Of a stretch of 64,000 nt of DNA, positions 20,701 through 30,662 are shown piece after piece. This DNA is from Gracilaria gracilis (taxonomy: Eukaryota > Rhodophyta > Florideophyceae > Gracilariales > Gracilariaceae), in contig JARGSG010000203.1 of assembly GCA_030374805.1 (NCBI GenBank), forward strand, positions 558,001 to 622,000, read 5' to 3'. Every line of letters begins with the position of its first letter. Positions within the stretch are counted from its first letter, which is position 1. The notes beneath the pieces were generated by a model. It had not been told where the DNA came from. It made no database searches and was given only the letters and a program-made list of their open reading frames with translations. Position numbers and translations under genes: made by a program.

Positions 20701-21033
20701 TACGACCTAAAGGAATCGTACAACAGCATTTTTCCACATCTTGGTATAGCACACCACATACTTGTCGGTTCTAAAGCGTTGTTCGACACAATCACTACGC
20801 TGCATGAATGCAGAGAATTCAGGCTAAGAAAGACTGTGACGGTTTTACGAGATGCATTCGAAGCAGAAGAATTGGATAAACTCTCGTGGATTCCTGGTAA
20901 GCGTAACGTTGCCGATGCACTTACGAAGCGGAGTGTGGAGCAATCGAGGCAATTGAACCTCATGTTAGAGACCGGATTGTGGATCATAGACGACTCGAAA
21001 GGGATCCGTCATGATTATAGAACTTGGCAGTAA
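17737..21033 (+). CDS. pol: nested Copia pol (protease, integrase, RT, RNase H)
   Basis: A frame open from 17737, overlapping the end of gag by 16 bp; the first ATG is at 17827, giving 1068 residues, but a gag-pol fusion is more likely. A protease-like segment comes first (LSSGGITAAMRLCEALGIT, about 17790-17865). Integrase follows with the H-H-C-C finger (about 18240-18370) and a core with acidic blocks in VDCGTGYSEG, LSADDEFNS and VERKNGVVKR (about 18440-18740). RT spans about 19590-20280 with the VDD active site near 20037-20045. RNase H lies at about 20500-20940 (FSDASHG, FGAEILACAEAED, VADALTKR). All domains occur in Copia order. The frame looks whole. Confidence 0.93.
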   Translation, partial: AFSSLRDSVPDPNPILDEGSPLSSGGITAAMRLCEALGITFDPYEPRRRYRRGWGHNCENSKEVKCSWTISFQDIQNQNTEITFDLFDDDSPLTIGLDIQRHSITDFSGHPPTMSIHRDIDKEPRIIELYIRSTSIYDARAHAVITPTMNSLMAVAGRDIRPKTLAKRLHRLTHAPPDEIIDLCRRAGQSSKELEDEVRKLSKDCTICAQSGLPVPSKKISINHVNQAFNVEIQSDFMFCVMRETRYATLHIVDCGTGYSEGTIMSDREAKSITAAIEVEWINRHGSPDALSADDEFNSREVKRFLSGRNIQFKARPVRRHNKTGIVERKNGVVKRILEKLQLDNTSAADRTILSRAIHLSNCFTGSKVLSSFELAKGYAPSILGAPRRIVSEELLDAYTQQAATRALQRALKARNHTGLSQMSIKPGDEVLFFFRTTANNIPDEWRSASVVRTHAHYVEIRRKERGPISRVAYEDLRLRPNSSLARELSEGLMEDFIDLTLTPDSDSDHEISIETTGALMAFNEELVEKDMGSYTQELVQTPQMSGTRDLVSDEQKVLLGMQKVIGTRQVSAHEVEFAPPWILKKAVHKERDDNWTNAYEEIRESEIPRDANIISSHTVYKVKEDEDGHRKLKARLVTHGNRDDLKDEIRKDCSNADMTVVRLLLSVSLCLGFNLGVADIKGAFLQSGPIQRDIYVRPAREFRTKKGILWKLSKLPYGIVEAGRQWAKRIETWMLGEMNLARIYGINQLFVDRDQSGNITLLIAKIVDDLFVAGTQQTISYFMRSLQTEFEVGKIRTGSKITFAGCDILIDDEHNITLSMSPNIDRLVALEVSRSRRRQREERATDQEIRSYRSLAGTLMYLGSGVLPQASFVTSRMQQQLGNLRVKHLVDANAMLQEVRNMNPIIKYIAPIGVTSATLVSFSDASHGTNDQAYGQTGVISGIKFISGFENDVIFHPIHWTSSKQRRVTYSFFGAEILACAEAEDRGYDLKESYNSIFPHLGIAHHILVGSKALFDTITTLHECREFRLRKTVTVLRDAFEAEELDKLSWIPGKRNVADALTKRSVEQSRQLNLMLETGLWIIDDSKGIRHDYRTWQ

Positions 21034-21084
21034 GAAGCCATATGTTTTGTTTACTTGAAACGGATGCTAGCGCGACGGGGGGTG

Positions 21085-21328
21085 TGTTAGAGTGTTAGCG
21101 ACTGTTAGCATCGCACTAACTGATAGTCACGTACACTCGGGGTCTACCTGACACTAGTTAGCCCAACGGTCGCCCAGTATCCGTATATAAAGGCACGTCA
21201 TTAGCCCAGGAGCTCCTTCCCGAGAGCTCCCGGGCAGACCTCTTGTGCCAACAGTATTGCTTGTGAACTCTCCCCTCCTACACTGCACTACGATGAACTT
21301 CGAGCATGTGGCCGAAGGGCATACGAAA
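21085..21328 (+). repeat. nested Copia 3' LTR (244 bp)
   Basis: Identical by eye to 16411-16654. Confidence 0.95.
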
Positions 21329-21333
21329 GCAGT
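21329..21333 (+). repeat. target site duplication of nested Copia (right)
   Basis: GCAGT, matching 16406-16410; Gypsy gag sequence resumes after it. Confidence 0.9.
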
Positions 21334-22208
21334 ACCTACTGCGAACCTATGCTACAGGAAACGGAATTCAAGATGCCATACTCGCATTGCGGGACACGAG
21401 GCAAGGACCGGAAGAGACGGAGACCGTTTATTCTACACGGCTGAATAAGGCCTTTAACCGCTGTGGAAACGTCTACTCTGCGGCTGATCGATGTACCATG
21501 TTTGTGGATGGCTTGGATCCCTCGATTAAAACTTTGGTTGCCCGCTATCGGGAGAACAAGCGCAAGATCTCCTACTTGGAGCTGGTTCAATTTGCCCAAG
21601 CTGAAGGTGATACGGCCCGAGCACGTGCCGGCATGAGTTCTCGCACACGCCGACTCCTCCATTTGGAAGAGCGGGATTTATCACAGCCTCAATCGAGAGG
21701 TTCAGCCCATGCCAACTACGAAAACGTGCACCTAGTGCAGAGTGACCAATCATTGGCAACGTCGGACCTGCCATCTGCGATGGGACCGACTACCGAAGAT
21801 TCGGATGCTGCTCTGTACGCCTGTAATCATGTTCCGGCATTGCCGGTGCCGCACTCTGGCGGATACAGAAACTCCCGTCCCGGTTTAAAGGATCCCTACC
21901 CCCCGAGACAGGAGCGAAGGCCGCCCAATGAGGATTCTTTTCGTCAGCTCATATGCCATATTTGTTACAAACATGGTCATATTGCCCCGAACTGTATGTT
22001 ACCATTCAGGGAGATGGCAAAAATTGTTCTCCGTTATGAGTCGTTGACGCCCGCCGAACGGGAACTTGTTCCCGACAAATCGTACCTTCGTGTGAAGGCG
22101 GATACTCAGCCTGGAAAACAGGAACCTTCACCGCCTCATGGTGAAACGGCAGCCGCATCTGCGGACCAAACGGTTCCGCAAAATAGCGGCGACGCTCAGA
22201 AAAACTGA
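21334..22208 (+). pseudogene. Gypsy gag, C-terminal part with zinc knuckle
   Basis: Retrotransposon-gag-like helices (FNRCGNVYSAADRCTMFVDG, YLELVQFAQAEGDTARA) followed by a CCHC knuckle, C-x2-C-x4-H-x4-C, at 21954-21995 (CHICYKHGHIAPNC). The knuckle would bind genomic RNA during particle assembly. It lies downstream of the Copia insertion. Fossil part. Confidence 0.85.
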
Positions 22209-22439
22209 GCATGGGAGCCTCCTTTGAAGGAGCGGCGCAATCGAAGTGGAGCTCAACCGCGCCGGAAGTTGCAAAGCCTCGCTCCCCGGTCACGATCCTT
22301 ACGAGGAAGATGGCCACGACAGACGTGGACTCGGAACATCTCGGTGTTCTCCGTCGCCCGTGGGTACGGTCACGCAATGTCGGCGCTCCGGATAGAGTCC
22401 TGGTCATGGCGAAACGAACTACAAAGTTTTTGCCGACCT

Positions 22440-22760
22440 CGGGATATCCGACCATTATATGGTTCGCCAGGTATCCGTTCTCGACACGGGTGCTGGTCCA
22501 AACTTTTTGGTTCAATCGTTTATTCCGCCGCAGTTATCGTCTCTGATTCGGCCGGCCCCTCTGACCGAGAAAGCGGATGCAAACAATAGGTCCCTTTCAA
22601 TCGTGGGAGTAACTGACCTGATTGTCAGGCTTGGCCGTTGCGTTGTACGCCTGGACTTCCTACTGGACTTCCTAGTTTGCAAGCGTTTAGCTGCGCCGGT
22701 CATACTCGGATGTGATTTCTGCGACCGTTTTTGTAGAAGCAATTCGACCACGAAAAAGGA
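22440..22760 (+). pseudogene. Gypsy protease region
   Basis: A VLDTGAGPNFL block (near 22474-22506) followed by hydrophobic strands and a VILGCDF block (about 22698-22720) fits a retropepsin-like aspartic protease with its D-T-G and the later hydrophobic-G motif. Part of the fossil. Confidence 0.75.
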
Positions 22761-23499
22761 CCGTCGAGCTGGAGGACGGCACAACTGTGCCAATTGTTCG
22801 GCGACCTTTACGAAAGGCTTTCAAGAAGCAAGCTCCATTGCCGGTGGCCTAGCAGCCGGCGGAATCGCACCGTTCGTCGACGAGGCTCCAAGTGGCTCGG
22901 TCTATTTGCATTCCCCCGGAATCCCAGACATGGGTCACGGTCACGTCCGTGCAGCACGGTTTAAAAACCGTTCAACCATTGCCTCTTCATTACGAAAGGC
23001 AGAACTTGGCCCTCGCGAATGGGATTGTACTTGTTGAGCCAGATAAGCCCTTCAGGGTATTGGTTGCTAATTTCAGCTCCTCCCAACAGAGTTTGGTAAA
23101 GAACCAGGTCATTGGTTCCATGTTACCACACCCGGTGGCTCTTGTATCCACACAGGTCTCTACCGCAGAGAATCTCGGAATTCTCGAAGCTGAGGAGGGA
23201 GAGGGGAAGTGCGCTGACGCAACCGTACCGAAGAATTCGTCGGGAGATGCAGCGCCGAACTCGTCTGGTAAAGAAGTTTCGAACTCGTCGAAAAAAGCAA
23301 CGCCGACACTGTCGGAACGAAGGCCAGAATCACCTCGATCTGAGAAGGAGGACCCCCTACAGGAGCTCGAGTCTCTGGACTTTAACCATGTCCCAGAGTC
23401 TAACCGTGAAAAGTTACGGGATATGCTACGTGAGTTCACCCCCATGTGGGACGGTTCCCTTGGGAAAATTGGGATCACCGAACATCGGATAGATTTGAT

Positions 23500-24180
23500 G
23501 CCGAACACTCGGCCAATCTCGCAACACCCTTACAGGGCAGGACCGACAGCTCGGGAAGAAGAAAAGACTCAAGTCGAGAAGATGCTCCGCGCCGGAGTCA
23601 TTGAACCGGCCCATTCGCCGTGGGCCTCGCCCGTCGTACTCGCTCCCAAACTCGATGGGTCTTGGCGTTTTTGTATCGATTACCGCAAGCTTAACGCGGC
23701 TACCGTCAAGGACTGTATCCCATCCCGAAGATGGACGAATGTATCGATTCGCTCGGAAGCGCAAAGGTGTTCACGACCATCGACGCGAAGTGGGGATATT
23801 GGCAAATCCCAGTAAGGACAGAGGACCGTGATAAAACGGTGTTTGTATGTCATCAAGGACTATACCGATTCAACCCGGATGCCCTTTGGGCTCACGAACG
23901 CCCCCGCCACTTTCCAAAGAGCAGTGGATATTTTGCTTGCCCGCTTTAAGTGGAAGACGTCCTTGGTATACCTGGATGACATCATTGTGTTCTCCAGTAA
24001 CCTGGACAAGCATTTGACCCACGTTCGGGGAGTGATTCGAATCCTGCGAGAGGCAGGTATCACACTGGAGTTGAAGAAGTGCGAGTTCTTTACCGATACC
24101 GTGAAGTATCTCGGCCACCTAATCCGTCCGGGACGGCTATCGGTTGATGCTGTACGTGTGCGGTCCCTGAAAGAGGCCAA
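23500..24180 (+). pseudogene. Gypsy reverse transcriptase region
   Basis: Landmarks in order: PYRAGP, VIEPAHSPWASPVVL, FCIDYRKLNAATVKD, MPFGLTNAPATFQRAVD and the active site YLDD at 23969-23980, then LGHLI. Typical Ty3/Gypsy RT. The region has breaks. Confidence 0.9.
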
Positions 24181-24199
24181 ACACCCACGGTTTCAAACG

Positions 24200-24800
24200 G
24201 AACTCCGGTCTTTCCTCGGCCTTTGCAATGTCTACCGTCGTTCTATCCCGGACTTCGCAGATATAGCAGCTCCATTGAATGAACTCCTGCGGAAGGGAGA
24301 GCCAGTGAAACTGGAACCATTCGATGACCGTAATGCAACAGCATTCTCATCGCTCATTGATGCAGTAACGTCGCCGCAAATGCCGTATGCCATCGATACG
24401 GATGCCAGCAATTGCCAAATTGGCTGTGCTCTATTTCAGACCACGGAGAGTGGCGAACGACTTCCAATTGGTTTTTGGTCTCGAAGCCTTAACGTTCATG
24501 AAAGGAATTACTCGGTACCCGAGAAAGAATGCTTGGCAGTAGTCTGCGCTCTCCAGACGCTGCGACCGTACCTCATGGGGGGACATTTTACCGTCCATAC
24601 CGACCATTCGGCCCTGCGATGGCTTCTCTCCATTGCGGAGCCTTCCGGCCGCTTGATGCGGTGGAGACTAAGATTATCGGAATTCCACTTCGACGTGGAG
24701 TACAAGAAGGGAATCCTGAACACTCAGGCTGATGCACTTTCCTGCTTGCCGACCGCGGCCGAAGCTGAGCCAGTCGATGATCTGGAATACCCTGTTTCCT
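24200..24800 (+). pseudogene. Gypsy RNase H region
   Basis: The connection block FLGLCNVYRRSIPDFA is followed by IDTDASNCQIGCALFQ, ERNYSVPEKECLAVV and FTVHTDHSALRWLL, the D, E and D strands of Gypsy RNase H, ending with NTQADALS. Confidence 0.9.
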
Positions 24801-25039
24801 CATGGAGGACGCCTAGGACGAAGATTCGGAAGGTTGGCACGTCTATGACGCTGTCTTAGCCGTTTCAGATACGGAGCCAGTGCCGGGATCATTCGTGCCG
24901 ATAACACCGGAAGAATTGATCCGGGAACAGCATACGGACCCATTTTACATTAAAGTTCGTGCCCGTCTGAACGGTGGAGCTCAACTGCTCTTTGTCATGA
25001 ACGACCAAGGATTCTTGGTTCGAACGGTTACTGACCGGC

Positions 25040-26110
25040 CACAGATTGTGGTACCTCACTCGCTTCAATCTCGAGTGTTGCATTTGTCGCATTACGCGAA
25101 GTTGTCGGCCCACGCTGGTGGAAGGAAGTTGTAAGACACCCTCAGAAAGGACTTCTATTGGCCAGTTATGGCCCTCGATGCGTACGCCACTGCTCGTGGA
25201 TGTTCTGGTTGTGCAAAGAACCGCGACAAACTGCGGAAGTACTCCAAACAGTTGGTACTCTTCCCCGCAAGGGCCCCACTTGAGTTCGTGGCGATTGACA
25301 TACTCGGCGAGTTTATCCGGACCCGCCGAGCTAATTGGTTTCTACTTGTCAAAACCGACCGCTTTTCTAAGCTCGTGCGGACAGTTCCTATGACGAAGAT
25401 CACCGCCAATGCGGTCGCGCAAACATTCGTAACCCACTGGGTGTTTGTCTACGGACCGCCGATTGATTTACTATCGGATAATGGGTCTCAATTCGCTGCG
25501 AAGTTCTTCCAGGACGTGTGTCGAATACTGGACATTAAGAACTGATTTACAACGACCTACCATCCGCAAAGTAACGGCCAGGTGGAGCGTTTCAATCGCA
25601 CTATGCTGAATGCGCTACGAACTTTCGTCGCCGACCCCCGTCGGAATGGGATCTCTACACAGATGCTGTGACTTATGCCTTCAATACGCAGGTACATCGC
25701 ACTACCCAGATCTCTCCGTTCGAACTGGTCGTATCGCGTGTCCCACCATCGCTGGCTGTCGAGCCCCAACCTGCGCTAGATAAATTCCCTTCACCCCGTC
25801 TACACAGGGACGCCTGGAAACAATGGCTGGAACAAATGATTCCTGTAGTTGGGCAGCAAATCGTTAAGGCGCAAGCCTCCTACAAGCGGAATTTCGACGC
25901 ACGTGTGCCAAAGAAGGCCCCACACATCAGGGAAGGTGGCTATGCCTTTCTTCGGAAAGCATACTACAATCCGGGAAAAGAGAAACGCCACAAGCTTTCT
26001 CCGATCGCGGACGGTCCCTACAGGGTCATCTCTGTCACAGATACTATGGTTGTTCTTAACATCAAGGGTGAGCACGCACGCTTGTCAAGTGATCGCGTTA
26101 CGCCGGCACC
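25040..26110 (+). pseudogene. Gypsy integrase region
   Basis: Zinc-binding part with H-x-H spacing and a C-x2-C (GCSGCAKN, about 25198-25220), catalytic core starting FVAIDILGEF (about 25290), mid-core LLSDNGSQFAAKFF (about 25470-25510), the YHPQSNGQVERFNR block (about 25560-25600), and a GPY/F module (DGPYRVISVTDTMVVLNI, about 26010-26065). All three acidic positions are recognisable. Broken. Confidence 0.88.
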
Positions 26111-27188
26111 ATCGCCGGAACCTCCCGTACACAAAGCTCATCATGGACCGACAACGTCGGATACTACCCTGCCGGGCCTGTCAATTCTACCGCACGCAAC
26201 GCGCGGTTTGGCCGACCTTCCTACGAAATCGGAACATAGCCCCAAAGTTGGGAAAGACGCGTATGTGCACACACGCGTCGCGCCCACTACTGGGATCATC
26301 GCTGCGGCCCCCACTGCTCTCACTGAGGAGGAGGAGGGAGACGCTCATTCTAGTTACGCTCCTGCTCAGCAGTCTACACCGTTGCAAACGGATAGTGCAC
26401 CCACGCGGGACATCGCTGGGGACGGAGTGAGTGAAGCCTTGCCGTCGTGGACGGGAAGCGCACGGACGTGTGACAGTAAGCGCCCTGCTGACAGCCCAAT
26501 GTCAGGGGATGCAGAGTTATCGTCGTCGTTGTCGCCGCTGCAAGCGGACGGGCTACGTAGAGACGTTATGCCCAGACGGGATGCGCATCCGGAGACACCG
26601 GGCCACGACGTGGAAGGTATCGCTAGCGCAGTACTGTCGCCGCCGGAGGACGCGCAGGCCTGCAACAGCAGCGGCACTATTCAAAGCCCGACGTCCAGGA
26701 ACACACACGGAGACGCACGGCCACTGCGGAATGGAGACAAGACGAATGTTGCCCCATCAGCGGAGAAAACCGATCACTCGGAAGAGACATTGGTTGCGAG
26801 AGACCGTGCTGTGACGGCAGACCCAAGTTTGAGAGGGGCAATCGACTTAGTCGATGACGGCACCGGAACGGCAGAGCACACGGCCATATCAGTACAGGTG
26901 GACACTACTCTAGGTGGACAGAAGCCAAGTAAGTTGGATGCGCACACGGCACGACACGCGCCACGCAAAGTGGGTGAACCGCCTCCCTTGAAGAAGGACA
27001 ATGCACATGACAGTGCACGCCGTGGGCACACGAGTGCCACGGAGGGTGCCACGGAAAGTGACGAGCCGTCAAAAAACGGTAGTTCCGTAATTACGACGGC
27101 GCACCACGGCACCACGACGGTTGGAGCCACACGGACCGCCGTGGGCGGCGAACCGTCGTCAACGCACGTGACGGAATCCGCTCGGTAG
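26110..27188 (+). other. Gypsy linker: long disordered extension between integrase and chromodomain
   Basis: About 360 codons rich in S, T, P, A, G, D, E and H without hydrophobic clusters follow the GPY/F module, open to 27188. Chromoviruses normally have a linker far shorter than this. The composition (HGP, TTT, SSS, EEEEG runs) looks disordered. It belongs to the element, since it continues the integrase frame. Confidence 0.65.
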
Positions 27189-27479
27189 CCCCCCGCACGG
27201 AGGTTTGTTCCCCGTCGATTGGGACGATCTCGCCGGAACTCTGGAAGCTCGCAGTCCGTCCAGACTGGCCCCCGCAGCGGCTCCACAAGCAAGTGGCTTC
27301 AGACCCCTCACCGGAGAGTGTAACTTTCCGAGGAGCTCCCTGGGGAGCACGACCGAGACCTGGTGTACAAGATGAGTTGCCGCTGAAACGGAAGTCGAGG
27401 GTAATCGCCCGCATAAGCCACGACAGTGGAAGAGCAATCCGCCCCTCAACTCAGGACATTTCGACCGCCAGGGATGAGA

Positions 27480-27716
27480 ACTCACTGGTCACCAGAGCGG
27501 AGTGTCTACGAACGCGAGTTTGTAGTGGACCGTATAGTGAAGCACGGCCAAGACCCTGCTGGAGAGCTGGTATACCAAGTCCGTTGGTACGGCTACCCCC
27601 CTTCGGAGGACACACACGAACCTATCGAGCACCTGCCTCGCTCGAAGGTACTTGAATACCACCGGAGAACCGGCACGCCGACACCGGACACGCTCGACAA
27701 AGCCCAAGTGGGTTAG
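27480..27716 (+). pseudogene. Gypsy chromodomain
   Basis: YEREFVVDRIVKHGQ, then YQVRWYGYPPSEDTHEPIEH and a closing helix (LEYHRR) make a standard chromodomain with its aromatic and W-x-G landmarks. In chromoviruses this domain is thought to steer integration to marked chromatin. Confidence 0.88.
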
Positions 27717-27749
27717 CGCTCACACTAGCTACGCCACTCACGCGGAAAA

Positions 27750-27895
27750 CTTGCCGCTTCGGCGGACAAGCCACTATACAGTGGAACGGAAGAAGAAGAC
27801 GAAGAAGAAGCCTAACAAGAGGAAGTCGAAGAGCTGGAATCTGCCGCTTCAAGCGGAATACCTCCCTTAGATAAGGAGCAGCCGCCCCTCGCGGA
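27750..27895 (+). other. three small CCGC/GCGG hairpins and a Lys-rich stretch
   Basis: CCGC-TTCG-GCGG (27754-27765), CCGCTT-C-AAGCGG (27844-27856) and CCGC-CCCTC-GCGG (27882-27894) lie within 150 bp, around a GAAGAAGAAG run. They sit between the chromodomain and the first polypurine-like tract. Confidence 0.4.
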
Positions 27896-27906
27896 ATGCT
27901 GCCCCC

Positions 27907-27930
27907 TGAGGAGGGGGAGGGATGAAGAGA
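27907..27930 (+). promoter_or_regulatory. Gypsy internal polypurine-like tract
   Basis: TGAGGAGGGGGAGGGATG closely resembles the tract before the 3' LTR (TGAGGAGGGAGAGATG, 29801-29816). The antisense module lies between the two. Confidence 0.5.
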
Positions 27931-27999
27931 ATTTGCTAAAAGCCGGTAGCAACCGGAAACATTTAATGATAGGGCCAAGATATATTGGTATCTATGGAG

Positions 28000-29856
28000 T
28001 TCGATCACACGCCGAACGGTCCGGAACCGGACCCACGATCTTGGGCGAACCACTGAGCCGCAAGGCATTGCAACTGCGCCAAGTCAGTCACCATGTCAGA
28101 CACGGGCACACCCATGCCGCGAAGGAAATTGCGGATGAATATCGCCTGGGGGTCGGTACTCGAATCGGCCCCGCCCGCAGAAGCGGAGGTCTGCCACGCA
28201 CCAACTGCGTTGGGCGTATCCTGCACTACCGCATCAGCGGATCCGCCGTCATCTCCGGTTACGTCGATCACGATCACGTCGATGTGCTGGTCCACTTCCT
28301 GGTCCATAGGGCTTCCTGCCTCATCAAGGCTCTCGTCCTCCTCGTCTTCGACGAAGACAAACCTGCGAGGATGACCCTCTGAAATATTCCGATCGATCTG
28401 ACGCCGCTCCCGCGCCTCGGCGGCTGTGACTATCTCCCATTCTCATGAGTCGAAGTATACAAAGTCGCCAGCGCTGACGTCGCGTCCGGGAGACCGGTCT
28501 GTAACCCGACGGATAACCTCGGAGACCTGACTGGCAGGCACGGAGTCCCACTCCACACCGTCGATGATCTCCACCAAGGACACCACTTCCCGCGCGTTGC
28601 GGACGGATCCGAGCACATCAGTGAGGTCCAAATTCCGAATGGACAGGCGAATCATCTCCGGCACAAACCAAAGCTGGTAGTGATCATACGCCTCCCAGAG
28701 AAGAAACGTCGCGACACGGACAGTCCACTCGGTGGCAAGGATGCTCCAAAGGCCGCACGGCGGGTTCTTCATGTAGTACGACCCAACGTTTGTCAGGCAT
28801 GGGGGAAGTTCCACATGGCACCTTCGAGGGACCTCGACTGCAGGCCAGAACGATAGAAGCGGAACGTATCGCCCTTGACGAAAACGCCCCGTGATTCGCT
28901 GAACCTCCGAGCATTGGTACGGCACCAAAATCCCGAAGCGGGATCGCCACTTCTTCTCGCGACGGAGGCCTTCGAAGAACTCGCGCCGCGAGGACTTGCG
29001 GAGGTACCGGAATTCGGCTCGAAGAATCGGACGAGCCCACAGGATGAGATCCTGGTGGGGCTGGACGACATCCGCATAGCGGTCAATCTCGTCGAAGGCA
29101 ACAGCCAGTCGATCTTCGTACTCCACCTCGCCGACGTACGGTAGTAGGCCACCTCGAACCCGTTATGGAAATGTCGCGCATACCCAATGCGGGCAATCTC
29201 CCGGCGAGCGAACCCCTGGCTCTCGCTTCTCGTATATGACCGTGATACGGGCGAGCCAGTCCCATGAGCGGACGACGCTAACGGGAAGCCCTCCGGGGAG
29301 ATAACCTTCAACGGCATAGGAGTTGATCAACGCTTCATTGCGAACGGCTTCGGCATTGAATCACGAGGCTTGTGCAAACAGGCCGCTATGGCGGTGAGGG
29401 TCGCGTAAGGGGAGACTCCCAAGACTGGGCCATCCTCCCGTATTTGTCGCCACGCTGGCATTGAACCACTCCTACACGGGAGCTGGATCAGGAGTAATTG
29501 CCGTCGCAACGGACGCCGCGCCAGAAGAGGAAGCCTCTGACGATTGGGGCAAGGGCACCGACCGGAACCGCGGTCATGCAGCTGTCATTCGCGCAGTCCC
29601 CCCCGAGGGAGCACCGGGGTTACCGGAGGTGTTGTTGTTGTTGGTAGGCATCGTTTTTGTCAATGAGAGGCGAAGGTGCGAAGTATGGTACGAGTGCCAA
29701 GTTGTTGGAGTCCGAGTTGTCGGTATGCTCATCGTCGGAGTCCGGATTATATGGGCCCATGATGGGAAGTAATAAGCCGAACGAGTCGGAAGTTTCAGCC
29801 TGAGGAGGGAGAGATGTAGAGCAATTGCCCTTGGCAGGGACTGAGGGGGATGCCAC
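28000..29856 (-). pseudogene. Gypsy antisense ORF module
   Basis: Minus-strand frames between pol and the 3' LTR look like protein: an acidic start whose first codons lie inside the 3' LTR (from 29856; PDSDDEHTDNSDSNN), a central folded-looking part (about 28443-29300, with YEDRLAVAFDEIDRYADVVQ and a Trp/Tyr-rich EAYDHYQLWFVPEMIRL), and an acidic, low-complexity end (about 28005-28307, DQEVDQHIDVIVIDVTGDDGG). I recognise no family. Antisense ORFs in this position are known from plant Tat-lineage Gypsy elements such as Grande and RIRE2. The module is probably broken at a few sites. Confidence 0.55.
29802..29814 (+). promoter_or_regulatory. Gypsy 3' polypurine tract
   Basis: GAGGAGGGAGAGA directly abuts the 3' LTR and would prime plus-strand DNA synthesis. 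Confidence 0.85.
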
Positions 29857-30662
29857 TCAAATATCCGTTGTTATTTTCGCCTGAACTTCCTACTATTATG
29901 AAGTCTTTTTGCCTATTTGGCCCGGATTAGGGATCCGCCTATGAAGGGTATGATGAGCAGGACACGTGTGTGCCCGCGCCCGATTACCGGATGCGCAGTT
30001 GAAAGAGGGCCACGGAGGTCACGTGGGTAGTGTTGGCCGGCGTACCGGGTACTTAGATGTTTCAGTTGATATTTGTCAGCCGTATATAAGTGGCGGCACT
30101 TGCCGCCACTGTACGGAAAGTAAACCTCAACAAGGCTTTGGCCCTAGCTTGAGTTCCGCTTGCGCACGGTCTTCTGCCCCGATACCGGAAAACACCGCCG
30201 CCTATCCAGAGAATTTATCTACCTCCATCACTGAGAAGCACCGATCCGTCGTTATGGCCTGTTATTTATCATTTTTTCGTACACTCTTTATGTTTTTCTG
30301 TCTTACGGCTTTGTTACACTTCGCTCTGTTGTACATTTTTGCCGTTTTTGTCTCGGGAGTATTTCCCGCTCTCACGAGTCTGTGCTCCGAAATGCGGCTC
30401 GTTTTGCTACCTTCTATCTCGCCCTTTTTGCTTCCGAATACGCCACATCGGGGTGATTTTATCTTTTTGACACCCGGATTGCCACCCTCAATTTCCGGCT
30501 GTAAGTTAGGAAGAGGCTGCCCGGAGCTACGCCGGGCACGTGTCGGCTTCATCAGAGGGGTCTGCCACTGCTTTGCCGCAATACGGAGCAAGGCTGAACA
30601 CCTTGTGTTGGTACCCGCTGCCCCGGTTTGTGTTCTTTTTTTTCGTTCCCGGCTTTGCCTCA
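29815..30662 (+). repeat. Gypsy 3' LTR (848 bp)
   Basis: Same length as the 5' LTR. Differences are denser in its second half (about 13 % by eye around 14700-15000 versus 30250-30540) than in the first half (about 5 %). Confidence 0.95.

Larger units (their letters stand above)
16411..21328 (+). mobile_element. Ty1/Copia element, whole-looking and young
   Basis: A 4918-bp element with two identical 244-bp LTRs and a perfect GCAGT target duplication, inserted into the gag region of the Gypsy element. It carries a long gag frame and a long pol frame with no break seen. The RT style (VADIKGAFLQSG, LWKLSKLPYGIVEAGRQW, IVDDLF) resembles the GalEa/CoDi-like Copia lineages of aquatic organisms; this is recalled family knowledge, not a tree. 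Identical LTRs mean that insertion is recent in comparison with the host Gypsy. Confidence 0.95.
14267..30662 (+). mobile_element. Ty3/Gypsy chromovirus, decayed, with nested Copia
   Basis: Direct LTRs of 848 bp (TG...CA) flank a primer-binding site, gag, protease, RT, RNase H, integrase, a long linker, a chromodomain, an antisense ORF module and a polypurine tract. About 11.5 kb remain after removing the nested Copia (16411-21328 plus its target duplication). The LTRs differ at roughly 8 % of sites by eye, so the copy is not recent. Pol-related frames show several breaks (order of five to ten). The 5 bp outside the two LTRs (ACTTT and CAACA) do not match. Confidence 0.92.

Noticed and set aside
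28875-29144. Plus-strand 89-codon frame in the Gypsy 3' region
   Set aside because: Opposite strand of the better antisense frame.
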